DNA from: UBA10329 sp964500205
GTDB taxonomy: Bacteria > Bacteroidota > Bacteroidia > UBA10329
NCBI GenBank assembly: GCA_964500205.1
Contig: CAZCNS010000001.1
Span: 310,001-374,000 of the forward strand
DNA length: 64,000 nt
Direction: 5' to 3'
Shown here: piece after piece, positions 54,037-62,089 of the stretch
Position numbering within the stretch: position 1 is the stretch's first letter
How the letters are laid out: every line of letters begins with the position of its first letter
Program-made: the position numbers and the translations under genes
The notes under the pieces: generated by a model
Seen by the model: only the letters and a program-made list of their open reading frames with translations
Told to the model about the DNA's origin: nothing
Database searches by the model: none

Positions 54037-55048
54037 GCATCCAGAATTCGGGACACTCCCTTCGTATCTCTTCATACAGCAGTCTGCCGAACAGGGAATA
54101 GCCTTTCCCATTGAAATGGCTATCATGCTTCCAATGGTATGAGGTGCAGTCAGGGCCGGTCATAGCGGCCTTCAATGGTTCATACATTCGGACGACAGGA
54201 AAATCGAACTCATGGGAGCCGAGGGCGAGCACATTGCTCTTGAAGCCCTCGGCCTCGAAACAAATCATGTGAGGGACGGGGTGGATTACCGTCAAGAACT
54301 TCACGCCATGCTCCATGCAAAGCATGTTGATGTCCCTAAGGCACTGTGCGATGCTGTCGGCCGCTGCGGTCTGTTGCACATCGCGGTTGTTCCTTCTGAT
54401 AAGATAATGGTCGTATTCGAAGAACTCGTGAACGAGCATCCGGGTGATATGACTGAACCTGTAAACAGGCAGGAACCACGGTGCGGGTCGATACTTCACT
54501 GACCCGTCAGGTCGAAACCGGGAGTAGCCCCTGCGGAACATTTGCTCATCGAAATCAGAATCATTGACTGTTGTGAGCACATGTGTCGGACGGAAGGCCA
54601 ATAGCTGTTCCTTCAAACTGGCATAGGCAAAATGAGGGTCGAGGCCCGAGATGCCGCACACGTAGAACTCGGCATCCGGCCATGCTCCTCTTACCCGGCC
54701 CTCCAGCTGTCTCACCCACGAACGCCCGTAGGTGGTGCCGTTGCCCTCAGTGAAAGAATCTCCCACTATGAAAACACGCTGGGCCGCTGGTGTGGTGTCC
54801 GCAGGCATGGGCCGCTCACGGTAACCGAGTTCATTTATCTCGTACCGGGTCACGGTATCCCCGATGTCCATGTCGAAATCCCGGTTAGGCGGAAAGGCGT
54901 AAATGGAACTGTCCCGTTCGTGCGCCCACTCGAACCAGAAATCGCCTGTGCTCCACTCCGAGAATGTGGTGTAAAGGCCAGTGAGGCGGATTCCCACTTC
55001 CAAGAAAAGAACGAAGGTGAATAGAGATAGGGCAATGTTCTTTTTCAT
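53993..55048 (-). CDS. Membrane-anchored SGNH/GDSL-type hydrolase
   Basis: A 351-residue protein with one N-terminal helix (NIALSLFTFVLFLEVGI) and a periplasmic SGNH domain. Block I is VGDSFTEGNG (Ser98), block II CGISGLDPHFAY, block III TTVNDSDFDE with Asn, and block V WKHDSHFNGKGY with the Asp-x-His pair. SGNH proteins of this layout are carbohydrate acetyl-transferases or esterases. The GTG at 55060 would add four residues. It is 48 nt downstream of a radical SAM gene on the same strand, the first radical SAM/SGNH pair of the region. Confidence 0.85.
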   Translation of the reverse strand: MKKNIALSLFTFVLFLEVGIRLTGLYTTFSEWSTGDFWFEWAHERDSSIYAFPPNRDFDMDIGDTVTRYEINELGYRERPMPADTTPAAQRVFIVGDSFTEGNGTTYGRSWVRQLEGRVRGAWPDAEFYVCGISGLDPHFAYASLKEQLLAFRPTHVLTTVNDSDFDEQMFRRGYSRFRPDGSVKYRPAPWFLPVYRFSHITRMLVHEFFEYDHYLIRRNNRDVQQTAAADSIAQCLRDINMLCMEHGVKFLTVIHPVPHMICFEAEGFKSNVLALGSHEFDFPVVRMYEPLKAAMTGPDCTSYHWKHDSHFNGKGYSLFGRLLYEEIRRECPEFWMLSADIALPKDSLVL

Positions 55049-55096
55049 CCAACCGGTCACTTAATTGACCCTTCTGATTGTCGATGAGCTGCCCCG

Positions 55097-56397
55097 TCAA
55101 GTCGTGACGAGCACCCCATAATGTGCCTCAATCAAACCCGCCAGCAGTTGTGTCTCGATTTTCAACGACTGGAAGTAACGTTCTCTGCCTGTCTGAAGGG
55201 CGTCCGGAAGAGCCTTGCATCTGTTCTCACCGCTAAGGAGTTCTCCTACTATCTGAAGATTTATTTTGAGATGGGGGTGCGGCTCAGCGGAATCCTCAGC
55301 CGCCAGCCTTGAGAGCTGTGATAGGAACCGTTCCGCCAGTTCAGCCTCTGAAGTGACCGCAAGCACGGACATGAACAGAAAAGTCACATGAGGCGTGTCC
55401 CTGAAAAATTCTGACCACATCTCGCAGAGACCCCACCTGCCGCTCATATCTCCATCAGGGCAGAACTCATCTGATGCACGCCTGAAAAAGTTGGAATTGT
55501 TCCATTCTGACATACCTGAAATAAATTGCAAAGCATTTGTGCTGAATAAACCATGCTGTAACTCAATCTCCTGAAAAATCTCAACACTGCTTAAATCTTT
55601 GATGTTACGACTTAATGCCAGAGGCTCGGTGAAAAGAAGAGATAGGAGAATCTGCTCCGAAGAACTGGCACAAAACCGAAGGAGCGATAGTTTAGAATCC
55701 CAAATAGGGTCTTGTTCGCTAATAGAGATTGCTCTGAACCAGAGCACAAAAACGCCTGCCATCACCTCGTGGCTCCGATTCTCTCTTACGCCTGAAACAG
55801 CCGAGAACATGGGAAAGATCAAAGGATGCTTATCATGTAGCGTATGCAGCAGGGACTGAACGACCTTAAGCGCAAGTGTTGGGTCGGAGCAGAATGATGG
55901 CAACTTACTGAGTTCAGCCCGCAGCCTTCTAGAGAACCGCTCGGGAGTTTCCAATTCCCACAAAACCCTGGATATGATTTCCACTATATCCTCCACTAAG
56001 TACGTGCCCCAGTCAAGACCCTCAGGCACATGATCTTTTATCAGCGCATACATTTCGGGGAAGGTCTCTGGAAANNNNNNNNNNNNNNNNNNNNNNNNNN
56101 NNNNNNNNNNNNNNNNNNNNNNNNNNNNNNNNNNNNNNNNNNNNNNNNNNNNNNNNNNNNNNNNNNNNNNNNNNAGCCCTCAAACTGCTTGTTGTCAAGA
56201 AAATGCTGCCGAATGTCCTGCATGTAGTCGGACGTCCATGCGTCCTTAAGCGTGTCCCCCTGGCCCACACTCATCTCCCGGCCCTCGTGTGTGATGTAGT
56301 CCTGATGCTTGCTGCATGGACGGTACCTGCCGTCAGAGGTCAGCAGTATCTGCATGAAAGGATAGTAGCAGAAGTCGCTTGCGTTAGGGTCTCTCAT
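55097..56397 (-). CDS. Twitch-type radical SAM protein, subfamily A, long-tailed; interrupted by assembly gap
   Basis: Two pieces of one gene on either side of 100 Ns. The start (56397-56175, 74 residues from MRDPNASDFCYYPFMQ) is nearly identical to the start of the upstream gene and holds the N-terminal cysteines. The end (56074-55097, 325 residues) begins FPETFPEMYAL, matching the end of the subfamily A core. The radical SAM core itself is missing in the gap. Because the N count is arbitrary, the two pieces are not in the same frame as drawn. The tail of about 315 residues is helical, AT-rich and unlike the other tails. Its ATG overlaps the upstream stop codon by 4 nt. Confidence 0.75.
56075..56174. 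other. Assembly gap of 100 Ns
   Basis: Exactly 100 Ns, so probably a placeholder of unknown real length. By comparison with the paralogue, about 0.9-1.0 kb of radical SAM core is likely missing. The right edge is a tract also found at 57746-57887. Confidence 0.95.
56175..56316. repeat. 142-bp direct repeat, copy 1
   Basis: Identical base for base to 57746-57887 (offset 1571). It encodes the N-terminal cysteine domain of the two tandem radical SAM proteins and begins exactly at the assembly gap. Confidence 0.93.
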
Positions 56398-57974
56398 GTT
56401 GGAATTACTACTTTAACCAAAGAATCTTGAATGCCGAACCGGTTTTCCATAATCTGTTTGAATTCATTGAGGCCCATCGGGGCTATCGCGTCATGGAACT
56501 TGTAAAGTCCCACCGTCAAGGTATGATCAAAGAGGTTGATAACGCCATTCTGCCCAGACGATGCGTTACTAAGGAGCCATTGAATCTTTTGTAGAACATG
56601 TTCCTGTGTGCTGAACTCTTTCGATAGTTCCATGACCCCATCAAGAAGGGCTTGAAAATCAATATCAGAGATGATAGATGGCCTGTTATTACGAATCTTC
56701 TCGAATGCGGCATAAGCTGGGTAACGGTCGGGATTTGAACGGAATTCACTTGCGGGCCTTCGCTGATTCCAGTCCGCCTCAGCGCAATAAGACATGAGTA
56801 GTTCGTTGAGTTCAGGGAAAACTACAGCAAAGGACTCGTTCCTGTATCGGTCATGGGTGTGGACATAATCGAAAAATCCGGAGGTGCCGCGGTCTATCGA
56901 ATGGTCAAGGAAGCCTACGAGCTCTTCCACCGTGCGGGTCTCCTCCTCGCTCATACTGAAGGTCGGTCTTATACCTGACCGGAGCCTGTCGCGCAACACC
57001 GTTTTCACCTCCGCGGGCAAAAGCTGTACCGACAATTCCCAAGGGTCGAACAACAAATTCCAAAATATGCGCAGCCCGGGGAAGTTCTTACCGAACCAGT
57101 CGAAGAACTCAGGGAAATAGTAGATGTTGAGTATGCTGACCGTGCAGCAGATCTTGAAGTCGATGTTGCGGCCCTCTGGGCTGCGGCTAAGGCGGTATGC
57201 CCGTCCTATGTTGCCTGCCACCTCGTCCCACTTGGCACCCTTGCGCTGATACTCGAACCGCGCCCCGATGTCGTCCACGCTGAAGTACATGCGCACACGC
57301 TTGAAATGACGCAGCCTGTCTGTAATGGCATCATTGAACACGGTTCCGTTCGTATTGAACAGCAGCGACATGCGGCCCGCATGGCCCGTGCTGATGAAGT
57401 GGTCCAGCAGCTCCATGTTTTCCTCTGAGAGCAGCGGCTCGCCACCGAAGAAGCAAACCTCCTCAAGACTTTCCGTCCATGCCTTCACCTGTCCGAGGTT
57501 GGGCAGCGGCAGGTTGCGATAGACCTCCTCGCTGCTGCCATAAAGAGCACCGTGCTCCTTGATCCATTTGCTGGAGGCGTTCGGATAGCAAATCCTGCAC
57601 TTCAGATTGCAGACGTTGGAGGCATTGATCTCGATGCGAGTGGGCCTGAGAGGTTCGAGCACCTGCTGCTCAGTGGTGCCGTACTGATAGCTGTCGTAGC
57701 GCATGGAACGCAGGCCCATGCGCTGCATCCTCCAGCACTCACGGCAGCCCTCAAACTGCTTGTTGTCAAGAAAATGCTGCCGAATGTCCTGCATGTAGTC
57801 GGACGTCCATGCGTCCTTAAGCGTGTCCCCCTGGCCCACACTCATCTCCCGGCCCTCGTGTGTGATGTAGTCCTGATGCTTGCTGCACGGTCGGTACTTA
57901 CCGTCAGATGTCAGCAGCACCTGCATGAACGGGTAGTAGCAAAAGTCGCTTGCCTTTGGGTCGCGCATTGTCAT
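56394..57974 (-). CDS. Twitch-type radical SAM protein, subfamily A, with C-terminal tail
   Basis: A 526-residue enzyme. N-terminal cysteines at 12, 30, 77 and 80 (CYYPFMQVLLTSDGKYRPC, CREC) precede the core with CxxxCxxC at 122-129 (CNLKCRIC) and FFGGEPLLSEEN. The core ends at RNESFAVVFPELNELL, after which a helical tail of about 120 residues follows. The gapped gene downstream starts MRDP, so the second ATG (57968) is an equally good start. Divergent from two SGNH genes with an 82-bp space. The substrate is unknown. Confidence 0.87.
   Translation of the reverse strand: MTMRDPKASDFCYYPFMQVLLTSDGKYRPCSKHQDYITHEGREMSVGQGDTLKDAWTSDYMQDIRQHFLDNKQFEGCRECWRMQRMGLRSMRYDSYQYGTTEQQVLEPLRPTRIEINASNVCNLKCRICYPNASSKWIKEHGALYGSSEEVYRNLPLPNLGQVKAWTESLEEVCFFGGEPLLSEENMELLDHFISTGHAGRMSLLFNTNGTVFNDAITDRLRHFKRVRMYFSVDDIGARFEYQRKGAKWDEVAGNIGRAYRLSRSPEGRNIDFKICCTVSILNIYYFPEFFDWFGKNFPGLRIFWNLLFDPWELSVQLLPAEVKTVLRDRLRSGIRPTFSMSEEETRTVEELVGFLDHSIDRGTSGFFDYVHTHDRYRNESFAVVFPELNELLMSYCAEADWNQRRPASEFRSNPDRYPAYAAFEKIRNNRPSIISDIDFQALLDGVMELSKEFSTQEHVLQKIQWLLSNASSGQNGVINLFDHTLTVGLYKFHDAIAPMGLNEFKQIMENRFGIQDSLVKVVIPT
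57746..57887. repeat. 142-bp direct repeat, copy 2
   Basis: The partner of 56175-56316. Outside the tract on the 5' side of the genes the two copies differ at several bases, so identity is not uniform. Confidence 0.93.
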
Positions 57975-58040
57975 TGATATTGATCAGACCAAGATATGGA
58001 AACATCTCGATGGCTAATACGGGCATCTTATCCCGTTTCA

Positions 58041-58048
58041 TAGCTTTG
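58041..58048 (+). promoter_or_regulatory. TAnnTTTG promoter element for the SGNH pair
   Basis: TAGCTTTG, 8 nt before the ATG at 58057. Confidence 0.55.
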
Positions 58049-58056
58049 CTCATCGT

Positions 58057-59127
58057 ATGCCAAGAGTTGTTCGGCCCATAGGGGTTTCGATTTTCATTTT
58101 CATCAGTCTGCTTGGTCTGGCAGAGGTGTTCCTACGGTATGCGTCTGGGATTTTCAGCACCTATTCCGAGAAGTCTGGTGGATCGGGCTATCAGTCTCCT
58201 TTTGTTCCCCTATCGAAATTCCGGAACCTCGAATATCCTTCTAGAGGCTTGATTCAGGACGTGCGGAATGAGTTTAGCTACACCTATCAAGCAAATGAAC
58301 TCGGTATCTTCGACAGAGACCCGGAAGAAAAAGGTGACCCGGCCAAGCTGCGCATCCTCTGTCTCGGGGATTCCTTCACACATGGTGTCGGAGCACCACA
58401 GGATTCCTCCTGGCCCAGAGGACTGGAAGCCCGTCTTCGGCAGTTGGGGGTGGAGGCGGACGTGATCAATGCGGGATTACAGGGTTCGGACCCGGTCTAT
58501 TCAATGGATTTTTTAGAAAATCGTCTTTTTGATGCTTACAGTCCGAACCTCGTTCTAATTGCTATCAACAGCACAGACGTTTATGAGGTGGCCTTACGCG
58601 GGGGCACTGAACGGTTTGTCAATGACTCCTGCGTGAAGTACAGTTCGGCACCGTGGTGGGAGCCGCTGTTCGCATCAAGTCATCTGGTAAGAGGAGTCAT
58701 TTATTCCATGGGCTTCAATGGCTATCTGTTAAAGAATTCTGACATGACAAGTGTTGAGACCGAATCGCTCAACACTATCAGAAACGTTATTACAGACTGG
58801 GTCGCCAAGGCGAACAGAGAAGGAAAGGTTGTTCGAGTTGGCCTGGTTCTGCATCCTTTGGTAGGAGAACTGAAGGGTGAGGGGGATTTTCTGATAAAGG
58901 ATGCCTTCGAACCTAAAGACGAAGAATGGTTCATTATTGACCTACATGATGCCTTCGAGGCAGATGGCAGACTCTCACGGAGAACCCGCGACCGCTTCTT
59001 CTGGCCAATTGACCAGCACCACAACTCGAATGGCTATTCGCTTTTCGGGGAGCTGGTTGCCAACGAACTTTACAACTGGCCGGCAACCGAAAACGGAATC
59101 TTTACAGATGCCAAGGACAGGTTCTGA
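58057..59127 (+). CDS. Membrane-anchored SGNH/GDSL-type hydrolase
   Basis: A 356-residue protein with one N-terminal helix (GVSIFIFISLLGLAEVFL) and an extracytoplasmic SGNH domain: block I LCLGDSFTHGVGA (Ser near 106), block II NAGLQGSDPVYS, block III IAINSTDVYE, block V WPIDQHHNSNGYSLFG. It shares RGGTERFVND and SSAPWWEPLFASSHLVR with the next gene, so the pair arose by duplication. The stop codon overlaps the start of that gene by 1 nt. Divergent from a radical SAM gene. Likely acts on a sugar acyl group. Confidence 0.87.
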   Translation: MPRVVRPIGVSIFIFISLLGLAEVFLRYASGIFSTYSEKSGGSGYQSPFVPLSKFRNLEYPSRGLIQDVRNEFSYTYQANELGIFDRDPEEKGDPAKLRILCLGDSFTHGVGAPQDSSWPRGLEARLRQLGVEADVINAGLQGSDPVYSMDFLENRLFDAYSPNLVLIAINSTDVYEVALRGGTERFVNDSCVKYSSAPWWEPLFASSHLVRGVIYSMGFNGYLLKNSDMTSVETESLNTIRNVITDWVAKANREGKVVRVGLVLHPLVGELKGEGDFLIKDAFEPKDEEWFIIDLHDAFEADGRLSRRTRDRFFWPIDQHHNSNGYSLFGELVANELYNWPATENGIFTDAKDRF

Positions 59128-60383
59128 TGCATCCGTTCCGAAGCCACATTATATTTTGGTCGATTCTGCTGACTGCGAGCACGGCTGTAGGTGTCGAGTG
59201 GTTTCATCAATACGTTTATTGGGTCAATACAGGTCATCTCGAGTACCGTATTGCATTTTCCATGGCCAACCACATGGCGGTGGCAATACTGGCAATTGCC
59301 CTTTGCGGGTCGATACTTGCCTGCTTGGGAAAAAATCGTCAAGAGCTGATCCGGGGTGTAGGCATGATTCTCTTTTGTTCATCCGTGTTCATAGGCCTGG
59401 AACTTCTGGTGAGGTGGTCAGGTGCGGTTCAGAACTATGGGGAACTCCGAGATGGCAGGTACATTTCTCAGTATGACGACACACCACGCAATGCCTACTA
59501 CACTTATGCCAGCAATGACGTGATTGTCATGGAGAGCGGCAATGAATTCAGATTTGAGCGCGTCAGCAACGATATCGGTCTTCTCTTCAGGGCCGCACTG
59601 AAGAAGCCGGAAGGAATGAAAAGAATTATTGCCCTTGGCGATTCCTTTACGGCCGGAGATGGCGCGCACGAGGATTCAACATGGGTCGCGCTCATGCATC
59701 AGGCCCTCGTTCGAACCGATGAAAAATATGAACTGGTGGAGGTGTTGAATGCGGGAGTCCAAGGAAGTGACCCTGTCTATCAGTACAAACTGCTGGTGGA
59801 TAAATTACTGAACTACGCACCTGATCTCGTGATCCTTGCTATCAACAACACCGATATCGGTGAGATCGGTTCTCGTGGCGGCTTCGAGCGTTTCGTGAAC
59901 GACACCATGTGCGTTCCACGCTCGGGCCCCTGGTGGGAACCTGTGTATGCCAGCAGTCACATCACCAGGTTGGTGTTGAGGGTTGTGTTCAGTATCAATT
60001 ATTCGCTAATGACTGAGAGTGACTTTGCCGGAAGTCAGCGGGAAAATGCAGAGCAGCTGTGGAAGACACTTGAGAACTTTAGGGATCTCGCTGACAAACA
60101 TGCCTTCCGCTTGCTGGTCTGCTTTATGCCCATTCAAGGCGACCTGAGAGACGGGAGTTTTAGCTCATTTTATGGGCTGGAACAGCGTGACTCGTCTTCG
60201 GACGAATCTCGTTTTGAAAAGCTGAATCTGTTCCCACCTTACATTGCGGCCGGCATATCAGCCGAAAGCGTTGACACATACTATTGGTCATTTGATGGCC
60301 ACCACAAGGCTGAAGGCTATCGGGTGTTCGGTGAAGTGGTCGCAAAGCAGATAATTGAAAAGAGGCTGTTGCCGCCCCCTTAG
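59127..60383 (+). CDS. Membrane SGNH/GDSL-type hydrolase with three N-terminal helices
   Basis: A 418-residue protein with three helices (about 8-25, 45-65, 75-95) before the SGNH domain, against one in the neighbour. Block I ALGDSFTAGDGAH (Ser near 173), block II NAGVQGSDPVYQ, block III LAINNTDIGE, block V FDGHHKAEGYRVFG. SRGGFERFVNDTMCV and GPWWEPVYASSHITR match the upstream paralogue. Translation is coupled to that gene through TGATG. It is convergent with a radical SAM gene, with 77 bp in which I see no clear terminator. Confidence 0.87.
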   Translation: MHPFRSHIIFWSILLTASTAVGVEWFHQYVYWVNTGHLEYRIAFSMANHMAVAILAIALCGSILACLGKNRQELIRGVGMILFCSSVFIGLELLVRWSGAVQNYGELRDGRYISQYDDTPRNAYYTYASNDVIVMESGNEFRFERVSNDIGLLFRAALKKPEGMKRIIALGDSFTAGDGAHEDSTWVALMHQALVRTDEKYELVEVLNAGVQGSDPVYQYKLLVDKLLNYAPDLVILAINNTDIGEIGSRGGFERFVNDTMCVPRSGPWWEPVYASSHITRLVLRVVFSINYSLMTESDFAGSQRENAEQLWKTLENFRDLADKHAFRLLVCFMPIQGDLRDGSFSSFYGLEQRDSSSDESRFEKLNLFPPYIAAGISAESVDTYYWSFDGHHKAEGYRVFGEVVAKQIIEKRLLPPP

Positions 60384-60460
60384 ACCCACGTGCAAGTCAG
60401 GTTCTGTCGGGAATCAACTGGCGGGATGAATGCCTGAAACCCAACACGATTACCTGACGC

Positions 60461-62035
60461 TCACTTCGTCTCATAGTGGCTCAGCTCTGAAATCACTGAA
60501 TTCATAGGTCTTCGGAGCAGTTCAAAAATGCTGGCTTCATCCTTACCTCCGTGAATCTGATCGTTTAAGGTGGCCGTCAGACGGTTCTGTTCTGCCAGAT
60601 CTAACCCTCGCATCGTCCAATCTTGCAAGCAGATCCATCTGAGCCATTCATAAAGGTCATGTTCCGAAGCTACTGGATTTTCTTCAGCAAAAAGCGAGCG
60701 GCAAAGGGCTATCAATTGTTTCCTGTTCAAATTGACCTTCAGACGATTAAAAAGGCTAAGCCGATGCTCCAATGACTGTTTCTCGATGCTGATGCCCTGA
60801 ATATTCAACAAATGGGTCACCCATGGGTCTGCTTCGGAAGGCGTTTTTCTGCTCGCCTCGGCCCTCCTTTCCTCATGCCATGACCTTAGCTGTCTAATCA
60901 GGTCTTGGAAACTGCTGATATTCAATTGGACAACCTCGGTCAAGGATCCTGCTTCACGTTTGACCCAAGGCAAGAACCCCCTCCACCCATGCTCATTTCC
61001 TGCGCTCTTTTCAGTTATCCGCTGCAGTTCACTTTCAAGGAATTGTATCACTTCGAGCAGCTGATCGGCTTCAAGAAACCTGAGTGAGGCAGTTTCCGGC
61101 ATCACAACCGTGTTGAAATACAACTGTACCCTATTTGTGCAACAGTATTCCAGCACTTCGGGGAGGTGTTTCCAGTTCTGTTGAATGGGACAACATGTGA
61201 AGGTGAGCTGCTTGCCTTCCAATTCGCAATAGTTCTTGAACTCGCGTAGATTGTCCCAGAATTTTTGGAAAGAAGCGTTGATCCGGATTGATTCGTAGTT
61301 CGCCTGATCCAATGAGTCAACCGATATGACCGGATGAACATTGCACCTCTCCAACACGCGCCAAACACGGTTATTCAGCACAGTGGCGTTGGTGGTTATA
61401 TGGATCTCCGCGTCCGGATTGTGCTCCATGAATGACTCCCAAATTTCAAAATATACGGGAATGAGAAAGGGCTCTCCTCCCAAAAAACGCGCGGTGGAAG
61501 CGGACTTGACAAACGGAAGAAGCTGGGCTACAAAAGCCTTATCGTAAGGTGATTGAAGGGGTGGAAGCCCTTCTCGGTTCTGGCGGATGAGGTGGGAATG
61601 CATGCCGCCACACATCACACATTCGAGATTGCACAGGTTATGCAGTTCAAACTCAAGTATCTCTGGGTAGGCCCGCGCCAGCGTAACCCCGTTCTCACTT
61701 TCTCTGATACTGTATGTCAGCGGTCGGTCATAGATTCTCGCATGCACTCCGCTATGATTCCCCACTGTGATCTGGTCAAGGCAGCGCGAGCAACCAACAT
61801 CGAATCTGCGCTTCAGAATCATCTCTCTGAAAGCGACCGCCTCTGCTCCGAACCATGCCTGCTCAACAGTGACCTCCGGATACCTCCCATAAAGATGGCT
61901 TCTGTTGTAGCAACAGGGTACCATCTGGCCTTCGGGCATGAAGTACATGCTATTGAAGGGCGCATGACAGACAACGGAGGTATCCTTCAGTCCACGTGAG
62001 TTATTGTACTTTTGAAGTGCTCTCGGTGAAAGCAT
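60461..62035 (-). CDS. Radical SAM protein with N-terminal SPASM-like domain, subfamily B
   Basis: A 524-residue enzyme. N-terminal cysteines at 23 (CHAPFNSMYFMPEGQ), 41-42, 82 and 85 with GRYPEVTVEQAWFG between them, then the core with CxxxCxxC at 135-142 (CNLECVMC), RFLGGEPFLIPVYFEIWESF and TTNATVLNNRV. The tail after about 360 is helical and ends LLRRPMNSVISELS. It is the third subfamily B member and is divergent from an SGNH gene with a 54-bp space. Codon use is more AT-rich than in the copies at 46-49 kb. Confidence 0.87.
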   Translation of the reverse strand: MLSPRALQKYNNSRGLKDTSVVCHAPFNSMYFMPEGQMVPCCYNRSHLYGRYPEVTVEQAWFGAEAVAFREMILKRRFDVGCSRCLDQITVGNHSGVHARIYDRPLTYSIRESENGVTLARAYPEILEFELHNLCNLECVMCGGMHSHLIRQNREGLPPLQSPYDKAFVAQLLPFVKSASTARFLGGEPFLIPVYFEIWESFMEHNPDAEIHITTNATVLNNRVWRVLERCNVHPVISVDSLDQANYESIRINASFQKFWDNLREFKNYCELEGKQLTFTCCPIQQNWKHLPEVLEYCCTNRVQLYFNTVVMPETASLRFLEADQLLEVIQFLESELQRITEKSAGNEHGWRGFLPWVKREAGSLTEVVQLNISSFQDLIRQLRSWHEERRAEASRKTPSEADPWVTHLLNIQGISIEKQSLEHRLSLFNRLKVNLNRKQLIALCRSLFAEENPVASEHDLYEWLRWICLQDWTMRGLDLAEQNRLTATLNDQIHGGKDEASIFELLRRPMNSVISELSHYETK

Positions 62036-62089
62036 GATGAAATGAGTGCGCTTTTTGAGCGGTCTCTAAATTACACAAACTAATTCCAC

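Noticed and set aside
56030..56270. Small frames reading through the N run
   Set aside because: They are produced by translating Ns as X and joining unrelated frames; only the two gene pieces on either side are real.
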